Source of the DNA: Actinokineospora alba
Lineage (GTDB): Bacteria > Actinomycetota > Actinomycetes > Mycobacteriales > Pseudonocardiaceae
Direction of reading: 5' to 3'
NCBI RefSeq assembly: GCF_004362515.1
Contig: NZ_SNXU01000001.1
Coordinates: forward strand, 4,464,001-4,528,000
DNA: 64,000 bases
Every line of letters starts with the position of its first letter. The stretch's first letter is position 1. Below the pieces are notes generated by a model. That model saw nothing but the letters and a program-made list of their open reading frames with translations. It was not told where the DNA came from and ran no database searches. Positions 17,116 through 25,514 of the stretch are shown in pieces. The translations under genes were made by a program, and so were the position numbers.

Positions 17116-18114
17116 TCAGCGCTTGGGCTTGCCACCCGGCTGGCGATCGTCGACGACGTCGAACTTCTCCTTGTGGATCTCGTCGGTGATCGTCCGTTCC
17201 TCGGTGACCTGTTCCTTGCTGATGCGCAGCTTCTCGACCGCGACCCGCTCCTTGCTGACCACCGGACGCTCCTCGTAGAGCGTCATCTCGATCTCGGAGT
17301 CCGCGAGGTCGCCGGTCTCGCCGGTGAGCCTGGCCGCGTCGGCCTCAGTGATCGGCTCGCGCTCGATCCGCACTTCCTCATGGCTCAGCGGCACGGTGAC
17401 CTGCTGCTTCTCGGTCTCGACGTGCTTGCGCAGCCGCACATGCCCCGCCTCGACGTTCTCCTTGCCGACCTTGAGCCGCTCCTCCGAGCGGATCACGGTC
17501 TGCGTGTCGTCCCGGCCGGTCCTGGCGGTGTCCGCCCGGCCCTGCCGGTCGCCCGCGGTCCGGTCGGCCAGGCGCGGGTCGCTGCCCGCCAGGCGCGGGT
17601 CGGTCGCGGTCGGGTTCGACATGCTCCCCGGCGGCGCGGTTCCTGTCATGCCCATCGCGGACCTGTCAGTGCCGTGCTTGCCGGTGGGCCGTCCGGCCAT
17701 ACCGCCCTGGGCCATGGTCGGGTCGGTCATGCCGGTGCCGGTCACGGTCTGGCCGGGCTGCTGCCCGCCGGGCCGCGAGACCGGGCCTGTCGAGCCGCGC
17801 TGCATGGGCAGGCCGTAGTGGCGGCGCAGGTCCATGCCTTCCTGCTCGGTGAGGGTGCGCCCGGAATCGATGTGCGGGGCGTCCTTCACCAGGCTCTTCG
17901 TGACCCCGACGCGTAGGCCGTCGGTCTCTTCGTGGGCCCCACTCAGCGGAACGAAAGACTCACGCGTGCCGAATAGTCCGGTCCGCACGGTCACCCATTC
18001 CGGTTCGTGCGACTGCTCGCCGATATAAACGGATTCCACTTGTCCGATGCGTTCGCCTTCCGGGTCGAATACATCGTGTCCGATCAGATCCTGCGGTTTC
18101 ATGGAGATTGTCAT
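17116..18114 (-). CDS. PRC-barrel and DUF2382 stress-type protein
   Basis: The 332-residue protein has an N-terminal PRC barrel (about residues 5-75: QDLIGHDVFDPEGERIGQVE). A Gly/Thr/Met-rich low-complexity linker follows (about 110-205, with the duplicated DPRLAGS/DPRLADR). The C-terminal DUF2382 domain has RSEERLKVGKENVEAGHVRL and VVSKERVAVEKLRISKEQV. DUF2382/YsnF-type proteins are associated with general and osmotic stress. The start is ATG 18114, since AGGAGG lies 9 bases upstream; a frame to 18165 is longer but has no such site. The domain order is the standard actinobacterial one. The molecular role is unknown. Confidence 0.93.
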   Translation of the reverse strand: MTISMKPQDLIGHDVFDPEGERIGQVESVYIGEQSHEPEWVTVRTGLFGTRESFVPLSGAHEETDGLRVGVTKSLVKDAPHIDSGRTLTEQEGMDLRRHYGLPMQRGSTGPVSRPGGQQPGQTVTGTGMTDPTMAQGGMAGRPTGKHGTDRSAMGMTGTAPPGSMSNPTATDPRLAGSDPRLADRTAGDRQGRADTARTGRDDTQTVIRSEERLKVGKENVEAGHVRLRKHVETEKQQVTVPLSHEEVRIEREPITEADAARLTGETGDLADSEIEMTLYEERPVVSKERVAVEKLRISKEQVTEERTITDEIHKEKFDVVDDRQPGGKPKR

Positions 18115-18379
18115 CAGGTACCACCTCCTGTGATTCACAGTTACCCGGTGACGGTGGTCCTGCAACCTCGCGGCGTGGCGCTGAAGTGCTTGAATAATGC
18201 ACTACGACACAGAGGGTGGAATGATCTAGGAAAATGTTCGGTAGATCTGATGGAGTAAACTTTGGGTCTATCAGAACGGCCGCGAACGGACACTCGCAGT
18301 AGAATTCAGCCTCCCCCGATCGGGTAGCCCCCGCTGTGGCGCGGATATTCCCCAGACGGGTCGTGCGGATTCGTGCGGG
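18115..18379. other. Intergenic region upstream of the DUF2382 gene
   Basis: This relatively AT-rich stretch (especially 18185-18275) should hold the promoter of the stress-type gene. A clear sigma-B-type GTTT/GGGTA pair was looked for and not found. No gene is supported here. Confidence 0.4.
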
Positions 18380-18763
18380 TCAGCTGGAGCGGAATTCGGC
18401 GGCGAGTCGCTTGGGTGCCTGGGTCAGCCAGGCCTCGACGGTCAGCTCCTCGAGTTCCGCGACGGTGATCTTGTCGAGCCGGACGAGGACGGCGGCGTAG
18501 CCGTCGAAGTGGGGAGTGGTGAAGTAGACCTCGGGATCGTCCGCGATCAGGGCGGCCTTCACTCCGATGTCGGGAACGGACGCGCCCAACACCGGCCCGT
18601 CCGGCGCGGAATCCCCGAGCGCCGCCAGGTCGGCGCGGCGCAGGGGCCGCTCCCAGACGAAGCCCTTCCCCTTGACCCGCCACTGTGCCGTGTCTCGCGA
18701 CACCTGCTCGGTGGTCTCGGGCAGTGCGAGCGCTATGCGGCGGACGTCCTCCCAGGTGGCCAT
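18380..18763 (-). CDS. MmcQ/YjbR-family protein, 127 aa
   Basis: The protein matches the YjbR fold family: MATWEDVRRIALALPETTE at the start, GKGFVWERPLRRADL, EVYFTTPHFDGYAAVLVRLD and the closing EELTVEAWLTQAPKRLAAEF. These small proteins have a double-wing, DNA-binding-like fold, but no function is established. It is monocistronic, with the 19-bp repeat array ending 53 bp upstream of its start, so the array could sit in its promoter region. Confidence 0.9.
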   Translation of the reverse strand: MATWEDVRRIALALPETTEQVSRDTAQWRVKGKGFVWERPLRRADLAALGDSAPDGPVLGASVPDIGVKAALIADDPEVYFTTPHFDGYAAVLVRLDKITVAELEELTVEAWLTQAPKRLAAEFRSS

Positions 18764-18816
18764 CCGCCGACTCTAGCGATCGGACTGTGGATTCGGCAGC
18801 CGGTTGGGGGACGTGT

Positions 18817-19500
18817 CAGAGCAGTGCTCACGGCAGAGAACGCTGCGCCGAGTGGAGAGCGGTGCGCCGAGCCGAGAGCACTGCTCTCTGTTGTGAGCGG
18901 TGCTCTGGATGGGGGAGTGCTGGGCTGGGTGGGGAGCGGTGTGCCGAGTGGAGAGCGGTGCTCCGGGTGGAGAGCGGTGCGCCGAGTGGAGAGCGGTGCG
19001 CCGAGTGGAGAGCGGTGCGCCGAACCGGGAGCACTGCTCTCTGTTGTGAGCGGTGTTCTGGATGGGGGAATGCTGGGCTGGGTGGGGGGTGGTGCGCTGG
19101 GTCGGGAGCGGTGCGCCGAGCCGAGAGCACTGCTCTCTGTTGTGAGCGGTGCTCTGGATCGGGAGTGGTGCGCTGGGTCGGGAGCGGTGTGCCGAGTGGA
19201 GAGCGGTGCGCTGAACCGAGAGCACTGCTCTCTGTTGTGAGCGGTGCTCTGGATCGGGAGTGCTGGGCTGGGTAGGGGCGGTGCGCTGGGCCGAGAGCAG
19301 TGCGCCGAGTGGAGAGCAGTGCTCTCCTTTGTGGGCGGTGCGCTGAACCGGAGTGCTGCGCCAAGCCGAGAGCAGTGTGTCGAACCGAGAGCACTGCTCT
19401 CTGTTGTGAGCGGTGCGTCGAGACGGGAGTGGGGTGCTGGAGGGGGAGTGGTGTGCCGAGCCGAGAGCACTGCTCTCTGTTGTGAGCAGTGCTCTCGGGT
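18817..19500. repeat. Tandem array of 36 degenerate 19-bp repeats with periodic palindromes
   Basis: The 684 bp are exactly 36 x 19. The commonest unit is GAGAGCGGTGCGCCGAGTG; three near-identical copies stand head to tail at 18970-19026. At seven positions the unit is instead GAGAGCACTGCTCTC plus TGTT, a 15-bp palindrome: 18874, 19027 (one mismatch), 19123, 19218, 19312 (central base changed), 19387 and 19463. Their spacings are 153, 96, 95, 94, 75 and 76 bp, all within one base of a multiple of 19. Each is usually followed by GTGAGCGGTG. Shorter palindromes GAGCAGTGCTC bound the array at 18819 and 19484. The unit lacks stop codons in most frames, so long spurious open frames cross the array on both strands. 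It begins 53 bp from the yjbR-like start and ends 8 bp from the helR stop. There are no spacers, so it is not a CRISPR array. Confidence 0.92.
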
Positions 19501-19508
19501 GGCTGCGG

Positions 19509-21716
19509 CTACCGGCTGTTCCCGGCCTGGGCGGGCGCCCCGAGGTCGACGAGTCCGGTCAGGGACTGCGGCAACGGGCCCTGGTGCAGCACACCAAGGC
19601 GCTGGGTGGCGCGGGTCAACGCGACGTAGAGTTCCGCCGCGCCGCGGGGGCCGGTGGTGAGGATCTGTTCCGGGTCCACCACCAGCACCGCGTCGAACTC
19701 CAGGCCCTTGGTCTCCGATGCCGTCACCGTGCCCGGCACACCCGGAGGGCCGATCACCACGCTGGTGCCTTCCCTGCCCGCCTCCTCGCGGACGAAGTCC
19801 TCGATGGCCGCCGACAGTTCGCCCGAAGTGACCCGCCTGGACCACGGCTGGACGCCGCACGCGCGGACTGACTCCGGGGGCTGCACGCCGGGTGCGAACT
19901 CGGCGAGCACCGCCGCGGCGACCGTCATGATCTCCGCCGGGGTGCGGTAGTTCACCGTCAGCGACCGGTACACCCAGCGCCCCGGCACGTACGGCTCCAG
20001 CATCGCGCCCCACGACGTCGCCCCGGCGACCGACCGGCGTTGCGCCAGATCGCCGACCACCGTGAACGACCGCCCCGGGCAGCGCCGCATCAGCACCCGC
20101 CAGTCCATTTCGGACAGTTCCTGCGCCTCGTCGACCACTACGTGCCGGTACGTCCAGTCCCGGTCCGCGGCTGCACGTTCGACGAGGTCGCGGGTGTCGC
20201 GTTCGACGAAGCGGTCGGCCAGGTCCTCGCCGTAGAGCAGGTCCGTGGCGTACAGGTGGTCCTCGTCGTCCATCGAGTCCTGGCGGTCGACGAGGATGTC
20301 CATCACCCCGGCGGCGTACTCGGCTTCAGCCTTGCGCTCCCGTTCGGCGGCCAGCGCGACGGCCTTGTCCGCTGCCTTGTCGCGGCCCAGCAGGTCGACC
20401 AACTCGTCGAGCAGCGGGACGTCCGACACCGTCCAGGCCTCACCATCCGCTCTCAGCAGCGCCTGGTCGGCGCCGGCCGCGCGCAGCCGTTCCGGGGACG
20501 TGTACAGCGGCGCCAGCACGGTCTCCGGTGTCAGGATCGGCCAGAGCTCGTCGAGCGCCGCGGCGAACTGCTCGTCCTCCGCCAACTCCTTGAGCAGGTC
20601 CGCCCGCAACTCCTCCCACGCCTCGCGGTCCGACCGGGTCAGCCAGCCCCGGCCGATCCGCGCGATCGCCCGTTCCGTGAGCACATACGTGACGATCTCG
20701 GTGAACACCGCGCGCGCCTCGTTGTGCGGCAGCCCGCTCGCCCGTGCCTCATCCCTGGCCCACTCCGCGGTCGCGGCGTCGATCCGCACCGGGACGTCTT
20801 TGAGCTGGATCGGCAGCGGCTCCTCCGGCAGTCGCTGCCGGTCGGCGACCGCCGCCGCCAGCACGTCGAGGATCTTCAGGGAACCCTTGAGCCGCGCGGC
20901 TTCCGGGGTGTCCTCGGCGGTGACCCGCAGACCGGGCACGAGGTCGCCGGGCGTCATGAACACCACGTCGGACTCGCCCAGCGACGGCAGGACGCGGCCG
21001 ATGTGGTTCAGGAACGCCGGGTTGGGCCCGACCACGAGCACACCGTGGCGTTCCATCCGCTCCCGCTGTGTGTAGAGCAGGTACGCGACGCGGTGCAGCG
21101 CCACCACGGTCTTTCCGGTGCCCGGGCCACCCTCGATCACCAGCACCCCCGGGTGGTCGAGCCGGATGATCTGGTCCTGCTCGGCCTGGATCGTGGCCAC
21201 GATGTCGCGCAGGCCCTCGCCACGCGGCGCGTTGACCGCCGCGAGCAGCGCCGCGTCCCCCTGTGCCGCGCCATTGGGGCGGCCGAGCACCTCGTCGGTG
21301 AAATCGACCACGTGCCGCCCGCGGGTGTGGAACTGACGGCGCCGACGCATGTTCTCCGGGTTCGCGCCGGTGGCGACATAGAACGCCCGCGACGCCGGGG
21401 CCCGCCAATCCAGCAATACCGGCTCGTACTCGTTCTCCTCGTCGAAAAGGCCGATCCGGCCGATGTACGAACGTTCGCCGGAAAGGCTGTCCAACCGGCC
21501 GAAACACAGCCCGTTGTCGGCCACGTCCAGCCGCTTCCCCTCCTTGGCCAGCGCGCGCACCTCGGCGTCGCGTTCCATGGGTGTGCCGCCGGTTCCCTTC
21601 AACGCCGCGGTGTACGCACCCCTCACCCGTGCGCGCTCGGCGTCGAGCCGCGTGTAGAGCCCGGCCAGGTAGCCGCGCTCGGACCGCAATTCGTCTTCAT
21701 ACCCCTGAGTTGACAC
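19509..21716 (-). CDS. helR: HelR-type RNA polymerase recycling ATPase (HelD/UvrD-like)
   Basis: The 735-residue protein is a HelD-family superfamily 1 ATPase. The N-terminal coiled-coil arm is near residues 5-40 (YEDELRSERGYLAGLYTRLD). GRIGLFDEE and LLDWRAPASRAFY follow. Walker A is GGPGTGKTVVALHR at 196-209, and C-terminal helicase motifs are VDEAQELSEMDWR, VVGDLAQRRS and a final ALTRATQRLG. HelD proteins enter RNA polymerase and release it from nucleic acid; actinobacterial HelR also displaces bound rifamycin. The GTG at 21716 (MSTQGYEDE) is chosen because GAGGGG precedes it. The gene follows rgt on the same strand, 119 bp later, behind a rifampin-associated element, which strongly supports the HelR subtype. 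Confidence 0.92.
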   Translation of the reverse strand: MSTQGYEDELRSERGYLAGLYTRLDAERARVRGAYTAALKGTGGTPMERDAEVRALAKEGKRLDVADNGLCFGRLDSLSGERSYIGRIGLFDEENEYEPVLLDWRAPASRAFYVATGANPENMRRRRQFHTRGRHVVDFTDEVLGRPNGAAQGDAALLAAVNAPRGEGLRDIVATIQAEQDQIIRLDHPGVLVIEGGPGTGKTVVALHRVAYLLYTQRERMERHGVLVVGPNPAFLNHIGRVLPSLGESDVVFMTPGDLVPGLRVTAEDTPEAARLKGSLKILDVLAAAVADRQRLPEEPLPIQLKDVPVRIDAATAEWARDEARASGLPHNEARAVFTEIVTYVLTERAIARIGRGWLTRSDREAWEELRADLLKELAEDEQFAAALDELWPILTPETVLAPLYTSPERLRAAGADQALLRADGEAWTVSDVPLLDELVDLLGRDKAADKAVALAAERERKAEAEYAAGVMDILVDRQDSMDDEDHLYATDLLYGEDLADRFVERDTRDLVERAAADRDWTYRHVVVDEAQELSEMDWRVLMRRCPGRSFTVVGDLAQRRSVAGATSWGAMLEPYVPGRWVYRSLTVNYRTPAEIMTVAAAVLAEFAPGVQPPESVRACGVQPWSRRVTSGELSAAIEDFVREEAGREGTSVVIGPPGVPGTVTASETKGLEFDAVLVVDPEQILTTGPRGAAELYVALTRATQRLGVLHQGPLPQSLTGLVDLGAPAQAGNSR

Positions 21717-21835
21717 ATGCCCCTCACTGCGGCTAATCTGGAAATTAGATATGGCGGGTTCTCCATTAGTTATGGAGGGCACGCCGATTTTTAATTGTCC
21801 ACCTTTTGTCAAGTCCCCCCGTGAAACACAAGCAT
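21717..21835 (-). promoter_or_regulatory. AT-rich rgt-helR spacer with two small hairpins
   Basis: This spacer is clearly more AT-rich than its surroundings. On the + strand it contains CTAAT-ctggaa-ATTAG and CTCCAT-tagtt-ATGGAG. On the coding strand a TTGACA lies just after the rgt stop, which could give helR a promoter of its own. No second rifampin-associated element is present. Promoter activity is inferred. Confidence 0.45.
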
Positions 21836-23068
21836 TCACGCGGGCACGGGCGGCCGTTCCCGGCTGATCACGTCAAGCAGCAACGTCGCCGCCACCGTCG
21901 CCCCATCGGTGCCGATCCAGCCGGCCACCGCGGCCGCCTGCGTGCGGGTCTCGGGGGCCAGCGCCGTCCTGAGCGCGGCCGACAGGGACTCGGCGGTGAA
22001 GGTCGGACCGTCGTGCGCCGCGCCGATGCCCAGGTCGGCCACCCGACTCGCCCAGTACGGCTGGTCGCCCATCTGCGGCACCACGACCTGCGGCGCCCCC
22101 GCCCGAGTGGCCGTCGTCGTCGTGCCCGCGCCGCCGTGGTGCACGACCGCGGCCACCCGGCTGAACAGCGCCTGGTGGTTGACCTCGCCGACGGCGAAGC
22201 AGTCGTCCTGGTCGTCGATCAGGCCCAGGTCGGCCCAGCCGCGCGAGACGAGCACCCGGCGGCCCTGCGCGCGGACAGCCTCGATGGCCGACAGGGCGAC
22301 GTCGGAGCCGCGCATGGGCATGCTGCCGAAGCCCACGTACACCGGCGGCTCCCCGGCCTCCAGGAACGCCTCCAGGTCGGCCGGGAGTGGCCGCACGTCC
22401 GGCAGGATCCACGCCCCGGTCTGCACGACGTCGAGATCCGCGGGCGTCAGCCACGGGTCCAGGGCCGCGTCCGTCGCCAGCCACGGGCGGTCGCCGATGA
22501 CGTAGTCGCGGACGTTGTCCACCGGCGCCAGGCCGTGCGCCGCCCGGTGGGTGTTGAGCGCCCCGCCGAACAGCGCTTGGATGCTCCGCGCGTCGTGGTC
22601 CCACAGCACCCGGTTGTCCGTCTCCCCCTCGGGGAACGGGTGGCCCGGGTACGCCAGCGGCGGGTGGTGCGGCGACGGCAGGGTGAGCTGCTGGAAGCTC
22701 GCGTACACGTAGTGGATGCCCAACTTCTCGGCCACCGACCGCGCCGCCGCCACCGCGGGCATCACCCCGGTCGCCACCAGCACGTCACATCCCCGCGCCG
22801 CCTCGGTGACCTTGTCGAACTGCGCGGCGACCACCGCCGCCGCACGGTCGGGCAGGCCGCCCGCCGTCGGCGGCGTCGGCGCGTTCACCATCGCGCGCAA
22901 TGACTGGCCGACCGGCACCAGTGGCACGTCGACCGCGGCGAACCGGTCCGCGAAGTCCGGCGGCGCGCACACCCGCACCTCCGCGCCGAGTTCCCGCACC
23001 CGCACCGCGAGAGCCACCAGCGGCTCGATGCCCCCGCGCGAGTCGTACCCCGACAACAAAACACGCAT
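21836..23068 (-). CDS. rgt: MGT-family glycosyltransferase, probable rifamycin glycosyltransferase
   Basis: The 410-residue GT-B glycosyltransferase starts MRVLLSGYDSRGGIEPLVALA, the typical first Rossmann strand of GT1 antibiotic transferases. The sugar-nucleotide site is HHGGAGTTTTATRAGAPQVV, followed by PQMGDQPYWASRV. Enzymes of this type in Streptomyces and Nocardia (Rgt) glucosylate the rifamycin C23 hydroxyl and inactivate it. The assignment to rifamycin rests on the rifampin-associated element 60 bp upstream and the helR gene downstream; by sequence alone it could act on another macrolactone or flavonoid. The ribosome site is modest. It is transcribed with helR. Confidence 0.88.
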   Translation of the reverse strand: MRVLLSGYDSRGGIEPLVALAVRVRELGAEVRVCAPPDFADRFAAVDVPLVPVGQSLRAMVNAPTPPTAGGLPDRAAAVVAAQFDKVTEAARGCDVLVATGVMPAVAAARSVAEKLGIHYVYASFQQLTLPSPHHPPLAYPGHPFPEGETDNRVLWDHDARSIQALFGGALNTHRAAHGLAPVDNVRDYVIGDRPWLATDAALDPWLTPADLDVVQTGAWILPDVRPLPADLEAFLEAGEPPVYVGFGSMPMRGSDVALSAIEAVRAQGRRVLVSRGWADLGLIDDQDDCFAVGEVNHQALFSRVAAVVHHGGAGTTTTATRAGAPQVVVPQMGDQPYWASRVADLGIGAAHDGPTFTAESLSAALRTALAPETRTQAAAVAGWIGTDGATVAATLLLDVISRERPPVPA

Positions 23069-23127
23069 TCAGTCCACACCCATTTCCTCAGGTCCCAGCT
23101 ACGGCTGGGAATTCTGCGGCACGACCG

Positions 23128-23146
23128 GGGTCTTGCCGCAAGCCCC
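23128..23146 (-). promoter_or_regulatory. Rifampin-associated element (RAE)
   Basis: On the minus strand the 19 bases read GGGGCTTGCGGCAAGACCC. From memory this is the conserved rifampin-associated element found upstream of rph, rgt, arr and helR genes in actinobacteria, apart from at most one base. It is an inverted repeat (CTTGC-G-GCAAG within GGGG/CCCC). A -10-like TATAAC lies just upstream at about 23153-23158, so the element would overlap the transcription start. It stands 60 bp before the rgt start codon. Confidence 0.88.
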
Positions 23147-23199
23147 CCGATGCGTTATAAGTTGAGGTGGAAGGAAGTGGGTGCGCCTTCTTTCCGCTC

Positions 23200-24246
23200 T
23201 CAGCCCTTGGTGAGGACGGCCTCCAGCGCGGCGGCGAATTCGAGGGGCTTCTCCAGGTGGGGGCTGTGGCCGCAGTCCGCGATCACGACTTCCTCGTAGG
23301 TCCCGCCCTCGGCCGAGTACCGGTCCAACACCGCCCGGGTCTGGGCGACCATCGGCTGGGGCGGGTGCGTCTCCTCGCCCGGCCACCCCGGGATCGCCCC
23401 CAGCGCGCCCAGGTAGGCGAGATCGAACATCGACGTGTCCGACACGATCTGGTCGTCCGCGCCACGTACCCACAGCACCGGGGGTTTCGGGCTGACGCTG
23501 TGCAGGTCGTCGATCCGGAAGTGGTGCGGGGCCATCGCGTTCAGGACGCCGCGGGTACCCGGGCCCGCGCCCGGCCAGGACTCGCACGCGGTCGCGTCGC
23601 CGGGGTAGTGGTCGTCGCCGGTCCGGGTGGACAGCATCGACGCCACATAGATCTCGGTGTGCTCGGGTTCGAACATCGGCTTCACGTAGAAGTTGCGCAG
23701 GATCTGCCGCGGCGAGAAGGGGGAGTCCGCCGACGTGTCGCCCTCGGCCAGGCGTCGGACGAACTCCGGGTTCGCCCCGCCCGCGCCGGAGCCGACACCG
23801 CCCGCGTCCGTCAGTTCGCCGTCGACTCCCTTGGTCGCGCCGAAACCGAAGGGCGACACCGGGTTGACGAGCGTGAGCGTGCGCACCGCGGTCGGCCGGT
23901 CGCGCAGCACGCGCATCGCCACGCCGCCGCCCATGCTCCAGCCCACCAGGTGCGCCGCGTCGATGCCCAGGGCCGAGAACAGGGCCAGCACGTCGTCGGC
24001 GTAGTCGCTCAGGCCGCGGGTGGCGTCGACCGGCTCCGGGTCCGTGTCGCCGAAGCCGCGCAGGTCGACGGCGATCGGCCGAAGGTGTAGCGGCAGGTTC
24101 AGCATCGTGGTCTGCCAGAACAGACTCGATGAGACGTTGCCGTGCAGGAACACCACCGGGTCGCCGTCGCGGTCGGGCAGTTCGAGCACGTTCACGGTCA
24201 GCCGGTCGGTCGGCACCCGGCGCGCGGTGATTCCGTCGAGCAGCAT
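23200..24246 (-). CDS. Alpha/beta hydrolase, 348 aa
   Basis: The fold is shown by the oxyanion motif FLHGNVSSSLFW, the nucleophile elbow GWSMGGGVAMRV (Ser), the acid region LWVRGADDQIVSD and the catalytic His in CGHSPHLEKP. No signal peptide is present, so it should be cytoplasmic. The insert between the nucleophile and acid, including a Gly-rich stretch (GGVGSGAGGANPE), forms the lid domain. It is followed by the RAE/rgt unit on the same strand and preceded 10 bp away by a secreted hydrolase gene, so the hydrolases may be one transcript. The substrate is unknown. Confidence 0.9.
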   Translation of the reverse strand: MLLDGITARRVPTDRLTVNVLELPDRDGDPVVFLHGNVSSSLFWQTTMLNLPLHLRPIAVDLRGFGDTDPEPVDATRGLSDYADDVLALFSALGIDAAHLVGWSMGGGVAMRVLRDRPTAVRTLTLVNPVSPFGFGATKGVDGELTDAGGVGSGAGGANPEFVRRLAEGDTSADSPFSPRQILRNFYVKPMFEPEHTEIYVASMLSTRTGDDHYPGDATACESWPGAGPGTRGVLNAMAPHHFRIDDLHSVSPKPPVLWVRGADDQIVSDTSMFDLAYLGALGAIPGWPGEETHPPQPMVAQTRAVLDRYSAEGGTYEEVVIADCGHSPHLEKPLEFAAALEAVLTKG

Positions 24247-24256
24247 GTCAGTCCTC

Positions 24257-25498
24257 TCAGGACAGCCAGGTCGCGACCTGGGACATCGTCGCCGACGCCC
24301 AGCCGAGCTGGAGGTGGTTGGCCGAACTCACAGTCGTTGTGGCGCCCACGGTCGTGACCCCCGTAGTGTCCAAGGCGCTGGCGATGAAGACCACGCCGTC
24401 GCTCGGGCCGCGCGTCTCGTTCCAGATGCCCGCGATGTTCGCCGCGCCGCCCGCCAGCAGGTACACCGGGACCGCGCTCGGGGTGGGCGACCCCTGGATG
24501 GCCGCGATCAGCGACCCCGCGTCGACCGCGGCCTGGATGCCCGGGCCCGCCGTGTAGACGCCCTGTCCGCCGTAGTACGTCGTGTACCAGTCCTGTGTGG
24601 ACGTGTTCACCCCGTAGACCCCGTCCCACCGCTTGAGCATCTGCCGCTGCCCGGGGTAGGCGTCCCAGCCCGCGGTCGGCGTGATCGACAGCTCCGGGTG
24701 GTAGGTGTACTGCCCGTAGCAGGTCATCCGGGTGTGCGGGCTCGGCGCGTTGACCTTGCCGCCGCACTCGGGCCAGATGGAGAAGTCGTGTGCCCAGCCG
24801 TGGGCGAAGGGGTAGTCGTAGCCGCCGTTCGGGCCGCCGAGGGTGACCAGCCTGCGTACGTCCCCGGCGTAGACCCGGCCCCACGCCGGACGCACCGACG
24901 AGACGTACATGCGGGCCGACATCATGCCCTTGCTCCAGCCGACCACGTCGACCTTGGCCACCCCGAGCCGCGACTTGATCACCGCGATCGCGTCGCCGAC
25001 CTGCTGCGCGTGCTGGCGGTTGTCGCCCTGCTTGTGCGCGAAGCCGATCGCGAACACCCGGTGTCCCTGCGCGCGCAGGTGCTGCATCATCCCGGTCGAC
25101 GGGCACGTCATCGAGCCGCAGCCGAAGCCGCCGGACTCGTTGGGGTTGGCCCACGCCCGGTCCGGGTTGTCGTTGGCGCCGTGGACAAGCAGCACCGGAG
25201 TGGTCTTCGCCCCGGTCGACCAGCCCGGCGCGGAGTAGAGCAGGAACCGGCTCGACGAGGGCCGGGCGACGCCGCCGAAGAACGTCTTGCGCTGCCCGTC
25301 CTGGTCGCCGCGCCCGTCCGGCGGGTACTGCTCGTCGACGAAACCGGCGGTGCTGTCGCGGTAGCGGTCGACCTTCTCCCAGCCGTTGGCGACCGTGGTG
25401 AAGGTGGCTTCTTTGGTCAGGTACAAGGGATCGGCGGTCGCGGTGCTCACGGGGGTGAGCACCGCGACTAACGCCGCGACAGCGAGGATCGCGCGCAT
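24257..25498 (-). CDS. Secreted alpha/beta hydrolase (lipase-like)
   Basis: The 413-residue protein begins with a Sec signal peptide MRAILAVAALVAVLTPVSTA, cleaved probably after the ATA-like site. The mature part has the oxyanion region VLLVHGANDNPDRAW, the nucleophile elbow VVGWSKGMMSARMYVSS, and a likely catalytic His near the C-terminus (SSANHLQLGW). The cysteine pairs CGSMTC and PECGG/MTCYG suit disulfides outside the cell. It resembles actinobacterial extracellular lipases and esterases; the ester substrate is not known. It precedes the cytoplasmic hydrolase by 10 bp. Confidence 0.88.
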   Translation of the reverse strand: MRAILAVAALVAVLTPVSTATADPLYLTKEATFTTVANGWEKVDRYRDSTAGFVDEQYPPDGRGDQDGQRKTFFGGVARPSSSRFLLYSAPGWSTGAKTTPVLLVHGANDNPDRAWANPNESGGFGCGSMTCPSTGMMQHLRAQGHRVFAIGFAHKQGDNRQHAQQVGDAIAVIKSRLGVAKVDVVGWSKGMMSARMYVSSVRPAWGRVYAGDVRRLVTLGGPNGGYDYPFAHGWAHDFSIWPECGGKVNAPSPHTRMTCYGQYTYHPELSITPTAGWDAYPGQRQMLKRWDGVYGVNTSTQDWYTTYYGGQGVYTAGPGIQAAVDAGSLIAAIQGSPTPSAVPVYLLAGGAANIAGIWNETRGPSDGVVFIASALDTTGVTTVGATTTVSSANHLQLGWASATMSQVATWLS

Positions 25499-25514
25499 CG
25501 ATGGTCTCCGGGGG

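Noticed and set aside
18115..18300. Sigma-B-type promoter for the DUF2382 stress gene
   Set aside because: A GTTT element is present but no GGGTA-like -10 at the right distance.
18817..19500. CRISPR array
   Set aside because: Repeats are contiguous with no unique spacers and no cas genes are present.
18509..20013. Several long open frames on both strands across the repeat array, some running into helR or the YjbR gene
   Set aside because: The 19-bp unit is poor in stop codons in most frames and shifts frame each copy. The predicted peptides are Cys/Arg- or Ser/His-rich repeats, with no ribosome site, and they overlap real genes.
21717..21835. Second RAE in front of helR
   Set aside because: Only a weak partial similarity (GGGACTTGACA) is present and the GCAAG half is missing.
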